From: Flavobacterium collinsii | Lineage (GTDB): Bacteria > Bacteroidota > Bacteroidia > Flavobacteriales > Flavobacteriaceae | Assembly (NCBI RefSeq): GCF_902804485.1 | Contig: NZ_CADCST010000093.1 | Coordinates: 1-64,000 of the forward strand | Direction: 5' to 3' | Length of the DNA stretch: 64,000 bases | Shown here: positions 40,920 through 49,808 of the stretch, piece by piece | How positions within the stretch are numbered: position 1 is the stretch's first letter | Layout of the letters: each line of letters begins with the position of its first letter | Program-made: the position numbers and the translations under genes | Notes under the pieces: generated by a model | The model's input: the letters and a program-made list of their open reading frames with translations, nothing else | Databases searched by the model: none | What the model was told of the DNA's origin: nothing

Positions 40920-41667
40920 GTTTCTTTTTCAAACGCTTTTTCCTGTAAAACTGCTCCTGAAAATCAGCGGTGTATTTCCATAAAGTATCAAATGTTTTTT
41001 GCTCTGATTCTTTATAAAACTTAGCATACTCGTTACTCATAACCGCTACCATTTCTTTTACAGGGGTCAAACGGCATAAGTTTTTCATTCGCATTTCAAA
41101 AGTCATCGACTCGTGAAATTCCATTCGGTTCAAATCAACCAAAAAGAATTCATAATTACCGTCCTGTTTCTTTTTAATCAAAGTATTTCCGGGTGAATGA
41201 TCTAAGAACTCAATACCTTTTTCATGAAGATCAAAACTAAATCGAGTAAATTGTCTCAGAATGTTATCATGATCCGGATAATCCGGAATTTCTACAAGTT
41301 CTCTGTACGTTAAATCAGTTACCAGATGTTCACTCGCATAATAACTGTCTCTTAAACCTACAAGATTAAAGTTCTCCAAAAATGCCATTGGCTGAGGAGT
41401 CCCAATACCTTTTTCTAATAAAATTGTAGCATATTCATACGAACGTCTTGCCTTTGATTTTCTAAAATAACGATAGGCTATTTTATTAATTAAATTCGGA
41501 ATTTTGAATGATTTAATGTTGATTGTTTTTCCCTCAAGATCAAACAATTTAATAACATTGCGATCTCCATTTCCAAACAACTCGCCTGAAGTCTTAAAGT
41601 TTTTAATAAAAGACAATATATCTCTGGAGCTTTTTACTGCTGTTGAAAATTTAAATTTTGAGATCAT
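40900..41667 (-). CDS. Kdo/WaaP-type lipopolysaccharide kinase family protein
   Basis: The 255-residue protein has a protein-kinase-like fold of the Kdo kinase family: a lysine-bearing N-lobe (NVIKLFDLEGKTINIKSFK), a catalytic loop LDHSPGNTLI and a metal-binding FLVDLNRM (the DxD/DLN element). Such kinases phosphorylate Kdo or heptose in the inner core and act at the inner leaflet. Placement inside the core-glycan cluster supports this. It overlaps the convergent glycosyltransferase gene by 20 bases. Confidence 0.82.
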   Translation of the reverse strand: MISKFKFSTAVKSSRDILSFIKNFKTSGELFGNGDRNVIKLFDLEGKTINIKSFKIPNLINKIAYRYFRKSKARRSYEYATILLEKGIGTPQPMAFLENFNLVGLRDSYYASEHLVTDLTYRELVEIPDYPDHDNILRQFTRFSFDLHEKGIEFLDHSPGNTLIKKKQDGNYEFFLVDLNRMEFHESMTFEMRMKNLCRLTPVKEMVAVMSNEYAKFYKESEQKTFDTLWKYTADFQEQFYRKKRLKKKLKFWKK

Positions 41668-41938
41668 TAAATATAACTTTGATATTAATTATTACCTGTT
41701 TCCAAGAGGTTTTACTCCTGTCTAAACAGCCAAAAAAACAGCTTGTTTTCCACAGTTCTAAGTACTAAACGTAAGGATGCAAAAATAACCTTATAATTAA
41801 CAAAATTCAATTATTCTAAGATTAAATTTGCTGCTAAAATCGACAGTAGAAAAATTTTAATCGTTTCTGAACCTCCTTCTAAAAATAAAAACCAGAGAAT
41901 ATTTCCATCCTTAAATTCTATTAAGAGCAAAAAGTTAC

Positions 41939-42817
41939 TTATCCCTTTTTCTTCTTTAGCGCGTATTTCAGCCACTGACCGAAATTTTTAAAATAAAGCT
42001 TAAAATTAGGTACGTTCAGCCTTTTTTCTTTTTCAATAATCTCCTTTATCTGAGGAATACTTTTAGTTGAAAAGAATCCCAATTTCTTCCATCTTTTAGG
42101 CTGCAAATAGTAAAAATCCTTATAATCTTTATAATTATTTTCATTCACAACAAGCCATTTATCCAAAAAACCTTTGTCTACATCTACATTATGCCCCCAA
42201 TTGTCAAGCTTAAAACGTAAGTCTGCTTCGGTTCTTGACAACGATTCATGCAGAACAATGTTGTTGGTATAAATCTGACGCTCCTTAATTCTTCGTCCGC
42301 TTTTGTAATTAGGATAGTTTGTAGCAAAAATAGCCTTTAGTGGTTTATCTACATATAAAATCCCTTTATCGGTATACTTATAAAGCATCACCCAAAAAGC
42401 ACAAATCTGTATTGGGTGTTTTTCCGGATTAATTAAATAAGAATCATATCGTCTTAGATCAGAAACAAACTTTTTAAAGTCAACAAAATATTCATCGCAA
42501 TCTACCTGGACAATCCAATTTCCAATTCCCATTTTTTCGGCGAGCATTTTTCGTTCTCTAATTTCACATTCCATTGTAGTTAAGGCTGGAACATAAAAAT
42601 CATCTTCATAAATCACCACCTTCTTATCAACGTCAAAATTCTTAATCCAATCAAAAAAAGAATCTTCGATCGTAAAACTTCCGCCATTCCAAGTATTTCT
42701 ATTTTTATCAATGGCGACAAAAACTGCATCTGCATCGTTATACACTGTTGGAAGTGATGTTTTTAACAACTCATAATCATACGAAACCAAATATCCTACT
42801 TGTATTTTTCCTGCCAT
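41939..42817 (-). CDS. Probable family 2-like glycosyltransferase
   Basis: The 292-residue product (from ATG 42817, MAGKIQVGYLVSYDYE) begins with a beta-strand and GT-A-like pattern, then ADAVFVAIDKNRNTWNGG, WIVQVDCDEYFVDF (a DxD-type metal motif) and a basic C-terminus (FGQWLKYALKKKKG) that may bind the membrane. It resembles GT2-type enzymes that modify surface glycans; the DCD placement is the best evidence. A longer frame to 42841 lacks support. It is divergent from glf. Confidence 0.7.
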   Translation of the reverse strand: MAGKIQVGYLVSYDYELLKTSLPTVYNDADAVFVAIDKNRNTWNGGSFTIEDSFFDWIKNFDVDKKVVIYEDDFYVPALTTMECEIRERKMLAEKMGIGNWIVQVDCDEYFVDFKKFVSDLRRYDSYLINPEKHPIQICAFWVMLYKYTDKGILYVDKPLKAIFATNYPNYKSGRRIKERQIYTNNIVLHESLSRTEADLRFKLDNWGHNVDVDKGFLDKWLVVNENNYKDYKDFYYLQPKRWKKLGFFSTKSIPQIKEIIEKEKRLNVPNFKLYFKNFGQWLKYALKKKKG

Positions 42818-42835
42818 TTTTACTTTTGTAATTTG

Positions 42836-42865
42836 TTGCAATTTACTAATTAATCTCTACTTTTG
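42836..42865 (+). promoter_or_regulatory. Consensus promoter of glf, probably leaderless
   Basis: TTG (42836-42838), 19-base spacer, TACTTTTG (42858-42865). Only four bases separate the -7 element from the ATG at 42870, so the transcript should begin at or next to the start codon. Confidence 0.75.
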
Positions 42866-42869
42866 CATC

Positions 42870-43982
42870 ATGAAAAAGCAATATGACTATTTAATAATTG
42901 GATCAGGACTCTATGGTAGTGTGTTCGCTCATGAAGCAAAAAAAGCAGGAAAAAGATGTCTGGTAATTGACAAAAGAGACCATATAGGAGGAAATGTATA
43001 TTGCGAAAATATCGAAGGAATTAATGTTCATAAATATGGTGCACATATATTTCACACCAACGATAAAGCGATATGGGATTATGTGAATCAATTTGTTGAG
43101 TTTAACAATTTCACAAATTCCCCAATGTCACTTTCTAAAGGTAAGATGTACAATTTACCTTTTAATATGAATACTTTTTATCAGCTTTGGGGTACCAAAA
43201 CTCCTCAGGAAGCCAAAGCAAAAATTGATGAACAAGTAGCGACTTATGGAGTAAAAAATCCACAAAATCTGGAAGAACAAGCACTAAGCCTTGTCGGAAA
43301 AGATATTTATGATAATTTTATAAAGGAGTACACCGAAAAACAGTGGGGAAGAAAAGCCACTGAATTACCAGCTTTTATCATAAAAAGACTTCCGGTTCGA
43401 TTCACTTTTGACAACAATTATTTTAACGATACCTATCAGGGAATCCCTATTGGCGGTTACAATAAATTAATTGACAAATTATTAGACGGAATTGAAGTGA
43501 TAACCAATACCAATTACTTTTCAGACCGAACGAAATTTGACGGACTTGCCGATAAAATTGTGTATTCCGGAAAGATTGACGAGTATTTCGATTACAAATT
43601 AGGGGTTCTGGAATACAGATCTCTACAATTTGACAACGAAGTTCTTGATACTGATAATTTTCAAGGAAATGCTGTTGTTAATTACAACGATGCCAGCTAT
43701 CCTTTTACCCGAATAATTGAGCACAAACATTTTGAATTTGGCAAACAAAGCAAAACTGTTATTACAAAAGAATATCCATGCGAATGGAACCCGTCTAATG
43801 AAGCGTTTTATCCTATAAACGATGCCAAAAATCAAGCCTTGTTTGAAGAGTACAAAAAACTGTCTTTAGAAGAAAAGAATGTAATATTTGGAGGAAGATT
43901 ATCAGAATACAGATATTACGACATGCATCAGATAATTGCCATAGCTTTAAAAAGATCTAAAACAGAACTGAATAATGATTAA
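42870..43982 (+). CDS. glf: UDP-galactopyranose mutase
   Basis: The 370-residue flavoenzyme converts UDP-galactopyranose to UDP-galactofuranose for surface polysaccharide. The FAD fold is LIIGSGLYGSVFAHEAKK, followed by DKRDHIGGNVYCE, KYGAHIFHT, the active-site EYTEKQWG and LPVRFTFDNNYFNDTYQGIP. The C-terminal GRLSEYRYYDMHQ is characteristic. The length is standard. Its last eight bases overlap the DUF4422 gene, so the two are translationally coupled. Confidence 0.95.
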   Translation: MKKQYDYLIIGSGLYGSVFAHEAKKAGKRCLVIDKRDHIGGNVYCENIEGINVHKYGAHIFHTNDKAIWDYVNQFVEFNNFTNSPMSLSKGKMYNLPFNMNTFYQLWGTKTPQEAKAKIDEQVATYGVKNPQNLEEQALSLVGKDIYDNFIKEYTEKQWGRKATELPAFIIKRLPVRFTFDNNYFNDTYQGIPIGGYNKLIDKLLDGIEVITNTNYFSDRTKFDGLADKIVYSGKIDEYFDYKLGVLEYRSLQFDNEVLDTDNFQGNAVVNYNDASYPFTRIIEHKHFEFGKQSKTVITKEYPCEWNPSNEAFYPINDAKNQALFEEYKKLSLEEKNVIFGGRLSEYRYYDMHQIIAIALKRSKTELNND

Positions 43983-44739
43983 GATTTTCATTGTAACTCA
44001 TAAAGAAAACCCTGTATTATCCAATGATATTTTGGTTCCGATTCAGGTGGGAACAAATCCATCAATCACTGATACTATCTTAAGAGACAATACTCAGGAC
44101 AATATCGGAAACAAAAACAGCAACTATTGTGAATTGACAGCTGCTTACTGGATTTGGAAAAATGAAAAAGAAGCAGACTATGTAGGGATTTGTCATTACA
44201 GAAGATACCTTAACTTTTACAACGACTGGTACAATCTAAAACCTTCGGCACAGAAAAAAATCAAAAACGAAGATTTCAAAAACACTAAATCATACAACGT
44301 AGCTTCTGAAAAACTGGAGAAAAAAATAGCTTCTCTTCTTTCAGAGTATGACGTAATTCTATGCCGTCCTTATAAGTTCAAAAAAGGATCCTTGACCGAC
44401 AACTACTGTGAGGAACACAGAAAAGAGGACTGGGATTTAACCAAACAGATCATTCTGGAAAAATACCCGGAATACAAAAACAGTATTACTCAGTTTCTCG
44501 ATGAAGGAACTCTGTTTCATATGGGAAATATGATGGTTAGTTCAAAAGAAAAATTTGATGCTTACTACACCTGGCTTTTTTCCATTCTGTTTGAACTAGA
44601 ATCCCGAATTACAATTCCGGAAGATGCTTATCAGGCCCGAATTTTTGGTTTTATATCAGAAAGACTAATTAATCTTTACATGTATCATCATAACTTCAAA
44701 ATCAAAGGAGTCCCATCATACAAAATAATTGACTTGTAA
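43975..44739 (+). CDS. DUF4422 glycosyltransferase-like protein
   Basis: The 254-residue protein has the DUF4422 pattern: KIFIVTHKENPV, QVGTNPSI, NYCELTAAYWIWKNEKEADYVGICHYRRYLN, and late GTLFHMGNMMVSS and PEDAYQARIFGFISERL. Members occur in capsule and O-antigen clusters and are thought to be glycosyltransferases, in several cases galactofuranosyltransferase-linked. Overlap with glf (8 bases) supports a role in using UDP-galactofuranose; that link is inference. Confidence 0.82.
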   Translation: MIKIFIVTHKENPVLSNDILVPIQVGTNPSITDTILRDNTQDNIGNKNSNYCELTAAYWIWKNEKEADYVGICHYRRYLNFYNDWYNLKPSAQKKIKNEDFKNTKSYNVASEKLEKKIASLLSEYDVILCRPYKFKKGSLTDNYCEEHRKEDWDLTKQIILEKYPEYKNSITQFLDEGTLFHMGNMMVSSKEKFDAYYTWLFSILFELESRITIPEDAYQARIFGFISERLINLYMYHHNFKIKGVPSYKIIDL

Positions 44740-44740
44740 T

Positions 44741-45301
44741 ATGAACGAAGAAATAATCAAAGCGTACGAAGTCATAAAAGAAGGCGGAATCATTCTCTAC
44801 CCTACCGATACGGTGTGGGGAATTGGCTGCGACGCAACAAATCCAGAGGCTGTTGCCAAAATATACAAACTCAAACAACGTGCTGAAACACAAAGTATGA
44901 TTGTATTGATGAACGGGGAAAAAATGATGTACAATGTATTTAAAAACATCCCCGAAGTAGCCTGGCAACTTTTAGATTTATCCGAAAAACCTACTACCTT
45001 AATATTAGATGAACCCCGTAATGTTGCTCCAAACATTATCGCTGCAGATAATTCGCTTGGAATCCGTCTGGTAAAAGAGCCGTTCTGTTTCAAACTTTTA
45101 GAACGAATGAAGAAGCCACTCGTTTCTACTTCGGCTAATATTTCAGGACAACCCACTCCAATTGCCTTTAAAGACATCAGTCCCGAGATTGTAAATGGTG
45201 TTGATTATGTAGTAAATCTCTATCACGACAGAGTTGCCGGAAAACCTTCAACCATTATAAAACTAACGAATGATTCGCAGGTAAAAGTGATACGCAAGTA
45301 A
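44741..45301 (+). CDS. L-threonylcarbamoyladenylate synthase (Sua5/YciO/YrdC)
   Basis: The 186-residue protein has the YrdC fold with GGIILYPTDTVWGIGCDA, KLKQRAETQSMIVL, PTTLILDEP, SLGIRLVKEPF and STSANISGQPTP. It makes threonylcarbamoyl-AMP, the precursor of the t6A modification on tRNAs reading ANN codons. ATG 44741 begins one base after the DUF4422 stop, so the ORF extension to 44729 is not needed. The gene is probably transcribed with glf and DUF4422 although its function is unrelated. Confidence 0.92.
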   Translation: MNEEIIKAYEVIKEGGIILYPTDTVWGIGCDATNPEAVAKIYKLKQRAETQSMIVLMNGEKMMYNVFKNIPEVAWQLLDLSEKPTTLILDEPRNVAPNIIAADNSLGIRLVKEPFCFKLLERMKKPLVSTSANISGQPTPIAFKDISPEIVNGVDYVVNLYHDRVAGKPSTIIKLTNDSQVKVIRK

Positions 45302-45302
45302 T

Positions 45303-45452
45303 TTTAGATTGTAGATTTTAGATTGCTGATTTGCTAAATGCAAAAAAAATAGCGACTCGTGAGTAAATAGTTTCAAGTTACAGATTACAACAATCGTAAT
45401 ACAACCCTTTGTACCTTTGTAACTATAAAACCTCAGAACCTCAGAACCTTAG
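45303..45452. repeat. Word-type repeats between convergent genes
   Basis: Near 45303-45330 the word ATTTTAGATTG occurs twice; at 45404-45420 CCTTTGTACCTTTGTAAC echoes the words of 8451-8594 and 56556-56745; at 45431-45448 CCTCAGAA is repeated. No hairpin terminator is obvious between the convergent threonylcarbamoyl-AMP synthase and cysteine desulfurase genes. Confidence 0.6.
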
Positions 45453-45458
45453 CACATT

Positions 45459-46583
45459 TTAAACACCTTTTAAACTCTCAATCAACCAATCAATATCTTC
45501 TTTGGTATTGAAATGACTAAATGAAATTCGGAGATTTGGTAACTTTAAATCCGTCTCCGAAAGCATTTCTTTTAAAACATGGGACGGCTTTACACTACCG
45601 GACTGGCAAGCACTACCTCTTGAAACTGCTATTCCTTTCATATCCAGACTAAACAACAACATTGAAGTTTTGTCGGCTGAAAAAGGCAAAATAATATTGA
45701 TAATGTTATAAAAATCCTCTTTTTTACCATTGATCCTAAAGCCTGGAAAATAAATTTCGAGCTGATCAATCAAATACATTTTTAAATCGGTAATATAATT
45801 TCTCTCCTGATCTAAATTCTCGTACGAAAGTGATAATGCCTTAGCCATTCCGGCAATCTGATGCACAGCTTCTGTACCGGCACGAAGTCCTTTCTCCTGC
45901 TCTCCTCCAAAAATTAAAGGCTGTAATCCGGAATTTTTTCGAACAAAAGCAAAACCCACCCCTTTTGGACCGTGGAATTTATGCGCACTTGCCACAATAA
46001 AATCAACAGGGATTTTTTGCAAATCGATCTCCGTTTTTCCAACAGACTGAATGGTATCCGAATGAAACAAAGCATTGTATTGCTTACAAATTACACCAAC
46101 TCTTTCCAGATCTAAAACAGCTCCGGTTTCATTGTTTACATGCATCAAACTAACAATTGTCTTTTTGTCTTCGGCTAATAAATTTGACAAATGTGTTAAA
46201 TCGATACTTCCATTAGGGTTTATATTCACATAATCGACCTGAACCTTATACTCAGATTCTAAAACCATTGCGGTATGCAGCACTGCATGATGTTCGATTC
46301 TGGTTGTAATGATACGCTCCGCTTTAAGATCTTCAACAGCAGAACGAAGAATCCAATTATCGGCTTCAGTACCTCCTGAAGTAAAAATAATCTCCTGTGC
46401 GGTACAATTTAAGTGCTTGGCAATGCTTTTTCTGGAGAGTTCCAAAATAGTTTTTCCATTTCTTCCAAAACTGTGTGTAGAAGACGGATTACCAAAATCT
46501 TCTGTCATCACTTTTGTCATTTCCTGAATTACTTCAGGACGCATAGCGGTTGTAGAGGCGTTATCAAGATATACTTTTTTCAT
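45459..46583 (-). CDS. Cysteine desulfurase (NifS/IscS family)
   Basis: The 374-residue PLP enzyme takes sulfur from cysteine for Fe-S clusters or tRNA thiolation. Features: KVYLDNASTTAMRPEV, IIFTSGGTEADNW, the lysine motif SAHKFHGPKG and the active-site cysteine loop SRGSACQSGS. Length and loop fit class I. The start MKKVYLDN at 46583 is chosen: the -7 element ends only five bases before it and overlaps the longer frame. It is divergent from the lipoprotein gene at 46671. Confidence 0.92.
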   Translation of the reverse strand: MKKVYLDNASTTAMRPEVIQEMTKVMTEDFGNPSSTHSFGRNGKTILELSRKSIAKHLNCTAQEIIFTSGGTEADNWILRSAVEDLKAERIITTRIEHHAVLHTAMVLESEYKVQVDYVNINPNGSIDLTHLSNLLAEDKKTIVSLMHVNNETGAVLDLERVGVICKQYNALFHSDTIQSVGKTEIDLQKIPVDFIVASAHKFHGPKGVGFAFVRKNSGLQPLIFGGEQEKGLRAGTEAVHQIAGMAKALSLSYENLDQERNYITDLKMYLIDQLEIYFPGFRINGKKEDFYNIINIILPFSADKTSMLLFSLDMKGIAVSRGSACQSGSVKPSHVLKEMLSETDLKLPNLRISFSHFNTKEDIDWLIESLKGV

Positions 46584-46588
46584 TGCCG

Positions 46589-46652
46589 CAAAGTTATGAA
46601 ATATCAATTGTCAAATGTTGAATATCATTTGACAAATTTTTCACTATTTTTG
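46589..46652. promoter_or_regulatory. Divergent promoters flanking a perfect 10-bp dyad
   Basis: Minus strand: TAACTTTG (46596-46589) five bases before the cysteine desulfurase ATG. Plus strand: TATTTTTG (46645-46652) 18 bases before the lipoprotein ATG. Between them is the inverted repeat TTGTCAAATG / CATTTGACAA (46608-46617, 46626-46635) with an 8-base spacer. It covers the -33 region of both promoters and so is well placed for an operator. Confidence 0.6.
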
Positions 46653-46670
46653 ACCTCAAATAAAATTACG

Positions 46671-47651
46671 ATGAAAAAATATGCAAGCCTTCTCTTCTTT
46701 GCGCTTTTATTAAACGGCTGCGATGATGGCGATTTAACGGTAGACACAATTGATTTTAGTGACCCTACTATTACGGCTCAGACCTGTAATGAAAAAACAA
46801 ACGGTCTTATATACAAACTTAAAAAACAAGAATCATTAATGATTCAGTTTCCTGATAACACTCTTTTAAATGATGCAACATTAGCAGGCAAGCCCTTATA
46901 TTATGATATCAACAACACCACAACCCGTGTGGTATACAGAGCCTATAATGGTCTGGTTGGTACTGCAAATATCTGTGGTGCGATCCCCCCAACAACACCA
47001 GGCGTAACTGAAGAATGGCAAGCCACAGCCGGAAAAATCGTGGATATCACTACGGCAGCTGTAACGGATAACGCCGACGGGAGCTCTACAATTACAGGCT
47101 ACAATCACAACCTTGTTTTCCAGAACATTACTTTTCTAAAACCTTCGGGACCGCAGGTAGAGGCCGAATATCCATTTGGACTTTTTAAGACCTCTTACAA
47201 TTCGCCAAGTACACTTTTTACGGGCCCCTTAAAACAATGCCCGGGTAACAAAACCCTAGTATATAACCAAACAGCATCAACTGCTTTAACAATCGACAAC
47301 ATAGATCCTCTGCTACTTAAAAATGAGGTCACAACCCAACCAAGAATTGGTTTAATAAGCACTACAACCAATAAAGTTTTAATACGTACTTTTGGTATTG
47401 ACGGCTCTTTACCTCCAGGCTACTTTTGTACTAGTCCCCTACCTTCTACTCCAACTGTGAAAGAAACGTGGATAGCAGGAAACAGTGTACAAAATGTAAA
47501 TGGAACTATCGAAGTCACCACAAAACTTGTTGGAACCGCTTACTTTCATACTATTGTTCTTAAAGGCGTAAAATTCGAGAGAGGAAACAGTAGTTTCAAG
47601 CTGCCAAACGAATACACTTTTGGGGTTCTTGAAATTTCAACCACACCATAA
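46671..47651 (+). CDS. Hypothetical lipoprotein
   Basis: The 326-residue product has a lipoprotein signal (SLLFFALLLNGC, cysteine at 17). Two similar halves follow: the segment around TTTRVVYRAYNGLVGTANICG... and the one around TTNKVLIRTFGIDGSLPPGYFC... each contain a cysteine, a TPxVxEWxA-like strand and a final FQNITF/LKGVKFERG plus PFGLF/TFGVLE block. It is therefore an internal duplication. I know no function. Start from the -7 position and lipobox; the longer frame upstream to 46413 runs through the divergent promoter. Confidence 0.7.
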   Translation: MKKYASLLFFALLLNGCDDGDLTVDTIDFSDPTITAQTCNEKTNGLIYKLKKQESLMIQFPDNTLLNDATLAGKPLYYDINNTTTRVVYRAYNGLVGTANICGAIPPTTPGVTEEWQATAGKIVDITTAAVTDNADGSSTITGYNHNLVFQNITFLKPSGPQVEAEYPFGLFKTSYNSPSTLFTGPLKQCPGNKTLVYNQTASTALTIDNIDPLLLKNEVTTQPRIGLISTTTNKVLIRTFGIDGSLPPGYFCTSPLPSTPTVKETWIAGNSVQNVNGTIEVTTKLVGTAYFHTIVLKGVKFERGNSSFKLPNEYTFGVLEISTTP

Positions 47652-47692
47652 AAACTATTTTCAAACGACAAATACTGACTTAAAAAATCTTA

Positions 47693-47759
47693 CAAAAAAA
47701 CGTCCGTTTTCTAAACTGATTCCATAACGAATTCAGAAAGAAAAACGGACGTTTTTTTT
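47693..47759. terminator. Bidirectional terminator with long loop
   Basis: Stem AAAAAACGTCCGTTTT / AAAACGGACGTTTTTT around a loop of about 30 bases, between convergent lipoprotein and Smr genes. Confidence 0.85.
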
Positions 47760-47797
47760 ATGCTTTAAATTCAATATTCCTATATCTAAATAAGCTG

Positions 47798-48349
47798 TTA
47801 TTTCTGATTTTGTCTAAAATAAACTTCGGTGGCTCCTAAGCCATATTTTTGATAATTGGCATCCTGAAAATCGATTCCGTCGTAACGCCCCAATAAAAAG
47901 TCAAGTTCGGCCTTTAAAATTCCTTCGCCGACACCATGAATAAAAACGATTTTCGGAATGCGGTTTCTGATCGCAAACTCAATATGTCTTTTTGCCGTTT
48001 CCGTCTGTAAGGTGAGAATATCATAGTTAGACATTCCGCGTTTGTTTGGCACCAGTTTTTCGATATGCAAATCAAATTCAGGAGCCGAAATTTCGCGTTT
48101 ATCTTTCTTTTCTTTCACAAAACTCCTTGGTTTCGGCTCTGTTTTTTCCTTTGAAATCTCTTCTAAATCAATTCTTTTAATAGAATTCATTAAATTGCTG
48201 GAATCCTGTACTTTAAGTAGTTCGTTGACAAAAAATGTCATCATAAAACCATCTTCTGTTTCAATCAAAACCTCGTTGTTTTTCACCGAAACAACTGTTC
48301 CATTTATGGCTTCGTCTAAGACTGAAACCTTATCTCCTTTAGTCAACAT
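47798..48349 (-). CDS. Smr/MutS2-type domain protein (DUF2027-like)
   Basis: The 183-residue product has an N-terminal SH3-like part (KGDKVSVLDEAINGTVVSVKNNEVLIETEDGF), a charged linker and a C-terminal Smr domain (about 100-180). The Smr domain shows FDLHIEKL and IPKIVFIHGVGEGILKAEL, with the GxG turn of Smr nucleases. Smr domains bind or cut nucleic acid. The start at 48349 overlaps the end of the upstream small membrane-protein gene by 11 bases, so the pair is translationally coupled. Confidence 0.82.
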   Translation of the reverse strand: MLTKGDKVSVLDEAINGTVVSVKNNEVLIETEDGFMMTFFVNELLKVQDSSNLMNSIKRIDLEEISKEKTEPKPRSFVKEKKDKREISAPEFDLHIEKLVPNKRGMSNYDILTLQTETAKRHIEFAIRNRIPKIVFIHGVGEGILKAELDFLLGRYDGIDFQDANYQKYGLGATEVYFRQNQK

Positions 48350-48524
48350 CCTTCTCTTCTTTATCTTGATTTTTACTCGGTGTTTTTGCACTCAACTGCA
48401 TCATTCCATACATGAAAACTGCTATCGCAATTACCATAATGTAAATGTTTTTTTCTGCTGATACCTGCTCGTATAACGCAACCGAAATGGCAAGAATCAT
48501 TATTAAAATTTTAAACGCTTTCAT
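48339..48524 (-). CDS. Small membrane protein coupled to the Smr gene
   Basis: The 61-residue product has two hydrophobic segments (about 3-18 and 28-44), then a polar, acidic tail (KTPSKNQDKEEKDVD). The stop codon lies 11 bases inside the Smr gene. Two-helix proteins of this size in this position are conserved in flavobacteria as far as I recall, but no function is known. Confidence 0.65.
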   Translation of the reverse strand: MKAFKILIMILAISVALYEQVSAEKNIYIMVIAIAVFMYGMMQLSAKTPSKNQDKEEKDVD

Positions 48525-48916
48525 TTATTATAAGTATTAAAGATCCAAAAGTATGAAACTTTAAAATAGCAATTCCCTCCTCCCAAAACTACCTCCATTA
48601 TTTTTTTTGTTCTCACAAAAAAAACAAGCCTCAAAATTCAGAAAAACAAACGCACTCTCAGGTCTTTAAAACATACCCTATTTACAAGTACATTTTAAGG
48701 AATTTAAAAACTACTTTATTCCTACTTTTTTTACTGATTTTCATCAGTAGCCAAAGTGCATTTCATTCATCATACTCCTCTTTTATTTTCAAAAACTGAA
48801 GCTGCCTTTTGTTAAAAAAACAGATTCAATTATTCAAAACACTCCGTTCTTTTATACATAAAAACTCATCTCTTCTTAATTTGGAATCGCTTCAATGTTT
48901 ACTATTTTTATAAGAC
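48525..48916. other. Gene-free region with one palindrome
   Basis: About 390 bases, A/T-rich, no credible ORF. It contains the 18-base palindrome TACTGATTTTCATCAGTA-like dyad at 48732-48749 (arms TACTGAT / ATCAGTA). No TANNTTTG element lies at the spacing seen for the FNR-like sites. No terminator hairpin is clear. Confidence 0.5.
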
Positions 48917-49618
48917 TTATTTTTTAATCTGATTCAAGATATCGTTCATCATTTCGATTTGAACTTTTTGAATTTCGATTAACTCCTGTTGCTGATGCAT
49001 AATCAAATGATCTATTTTATCATGAATCATTCTAATCTCCAGTTCCGATTTTAGATTGATCATATAATCTTTTTTAGCACGATTTCGATCCTTCTCTTCC
49101 TGACGATTCTGACTCATCATAATGACCGGAGCCTGCAATGCAGCAATACACGACAAAATCAAGTTCAACAAAATAAACGGATACGGATCAAAGCCTTTGT
49201 TCACCAAAATGTAAACATTCGCACCAATCCAAACCACAATGAAAAACAAAAACGAAATTATAAACGTCCAGCTTCCACCAAAATCTGCCACCTGATCGGC
49301 GACTCTTTGCCCAAAATTCCTGGTTTCTGTTTCATCTTCAACTGTACTAACAATTGATTTATCTTCTTTCAGCGAAGAAATAACATTTTTTTCAAGATCC
49401 GAAAGCGCACCAATTTCGGTTGACAAATAGTTTGAAATATACCTCTGACGGTATTCATTCAATTCTTTTACGGCAATACAATCCTCGTCACTAAAAGAAG
49501 GATGATCTTTAATAATCAATCCTAATATGGGGTCGTGTATCGATTTTCCGTAAATTTTATCGGTTTCAGGAAAGGAAATATCAGAAATAGCGCTTTTAAA
49601 AGTCGAATTGTTTTTCAT
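48917..49618 (-). CDS. DUF1003 domain membrane protein
   Basis: The 233-residue product has an N-terminal soluble part, then the DUF1003 core: RVADQVADFGGSWTFIISFLFFIVVWIGANV, PYPFILLNLILSCIAALQAPVIMMSQNRQEEKDR, with two membrane helices. A coiled-coil tail follows (EIRMIHDKIDHLIMHQQQELIEIQKV). DUF1003 proteins are inner-membrane proteins of unknown role. It is a single gene. Confidence 0.85.
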   Translation of the reverse strand: MKNNSTFKSAISDISFPETDKIYGKSIHDPILGLIIKDHPSFSDEDCIAVKELNEYRQRYISNYLSTEIGALSDLEKNVISSLKEDKSIVSTVEDETETRNFGQRVADQVADFGGSWTFIISFLFFIVVWIGANVYILVNKGFDPYPFILLNLILSCIAALQAPVIMMSQNRQEEKDRNRAKKDYMINLKSELEIRMIHDKIDHLIMHQQQELIEIQKVQIEMMNDILNQIKK

Positions 49619-49808
49619 TTTTATATTTTTTACACGCTAATTTACACATTTAACTCCTTAAGAATTACATAAAACACAACCATTTGCATTTCTTTTATTT
49701 ATCACAAATACAGTACTCAAAAGAAAATTTCTTTAAAGAATTCCTGCCTTTATTTACAAAAAACACCTTACTTTTAGCCTTTCTTATTATCCATTCAATT
49801 TCACCACT

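Noticed and set aside
48732..48749. TACTGAT...ATCAGTA palindrome as another FNR-type site
   Set aside because: The outer bases differ from ATGAY...RTCAT and neither direction has a TANNTTTG element at about 29.5 bases; no gene start is near.
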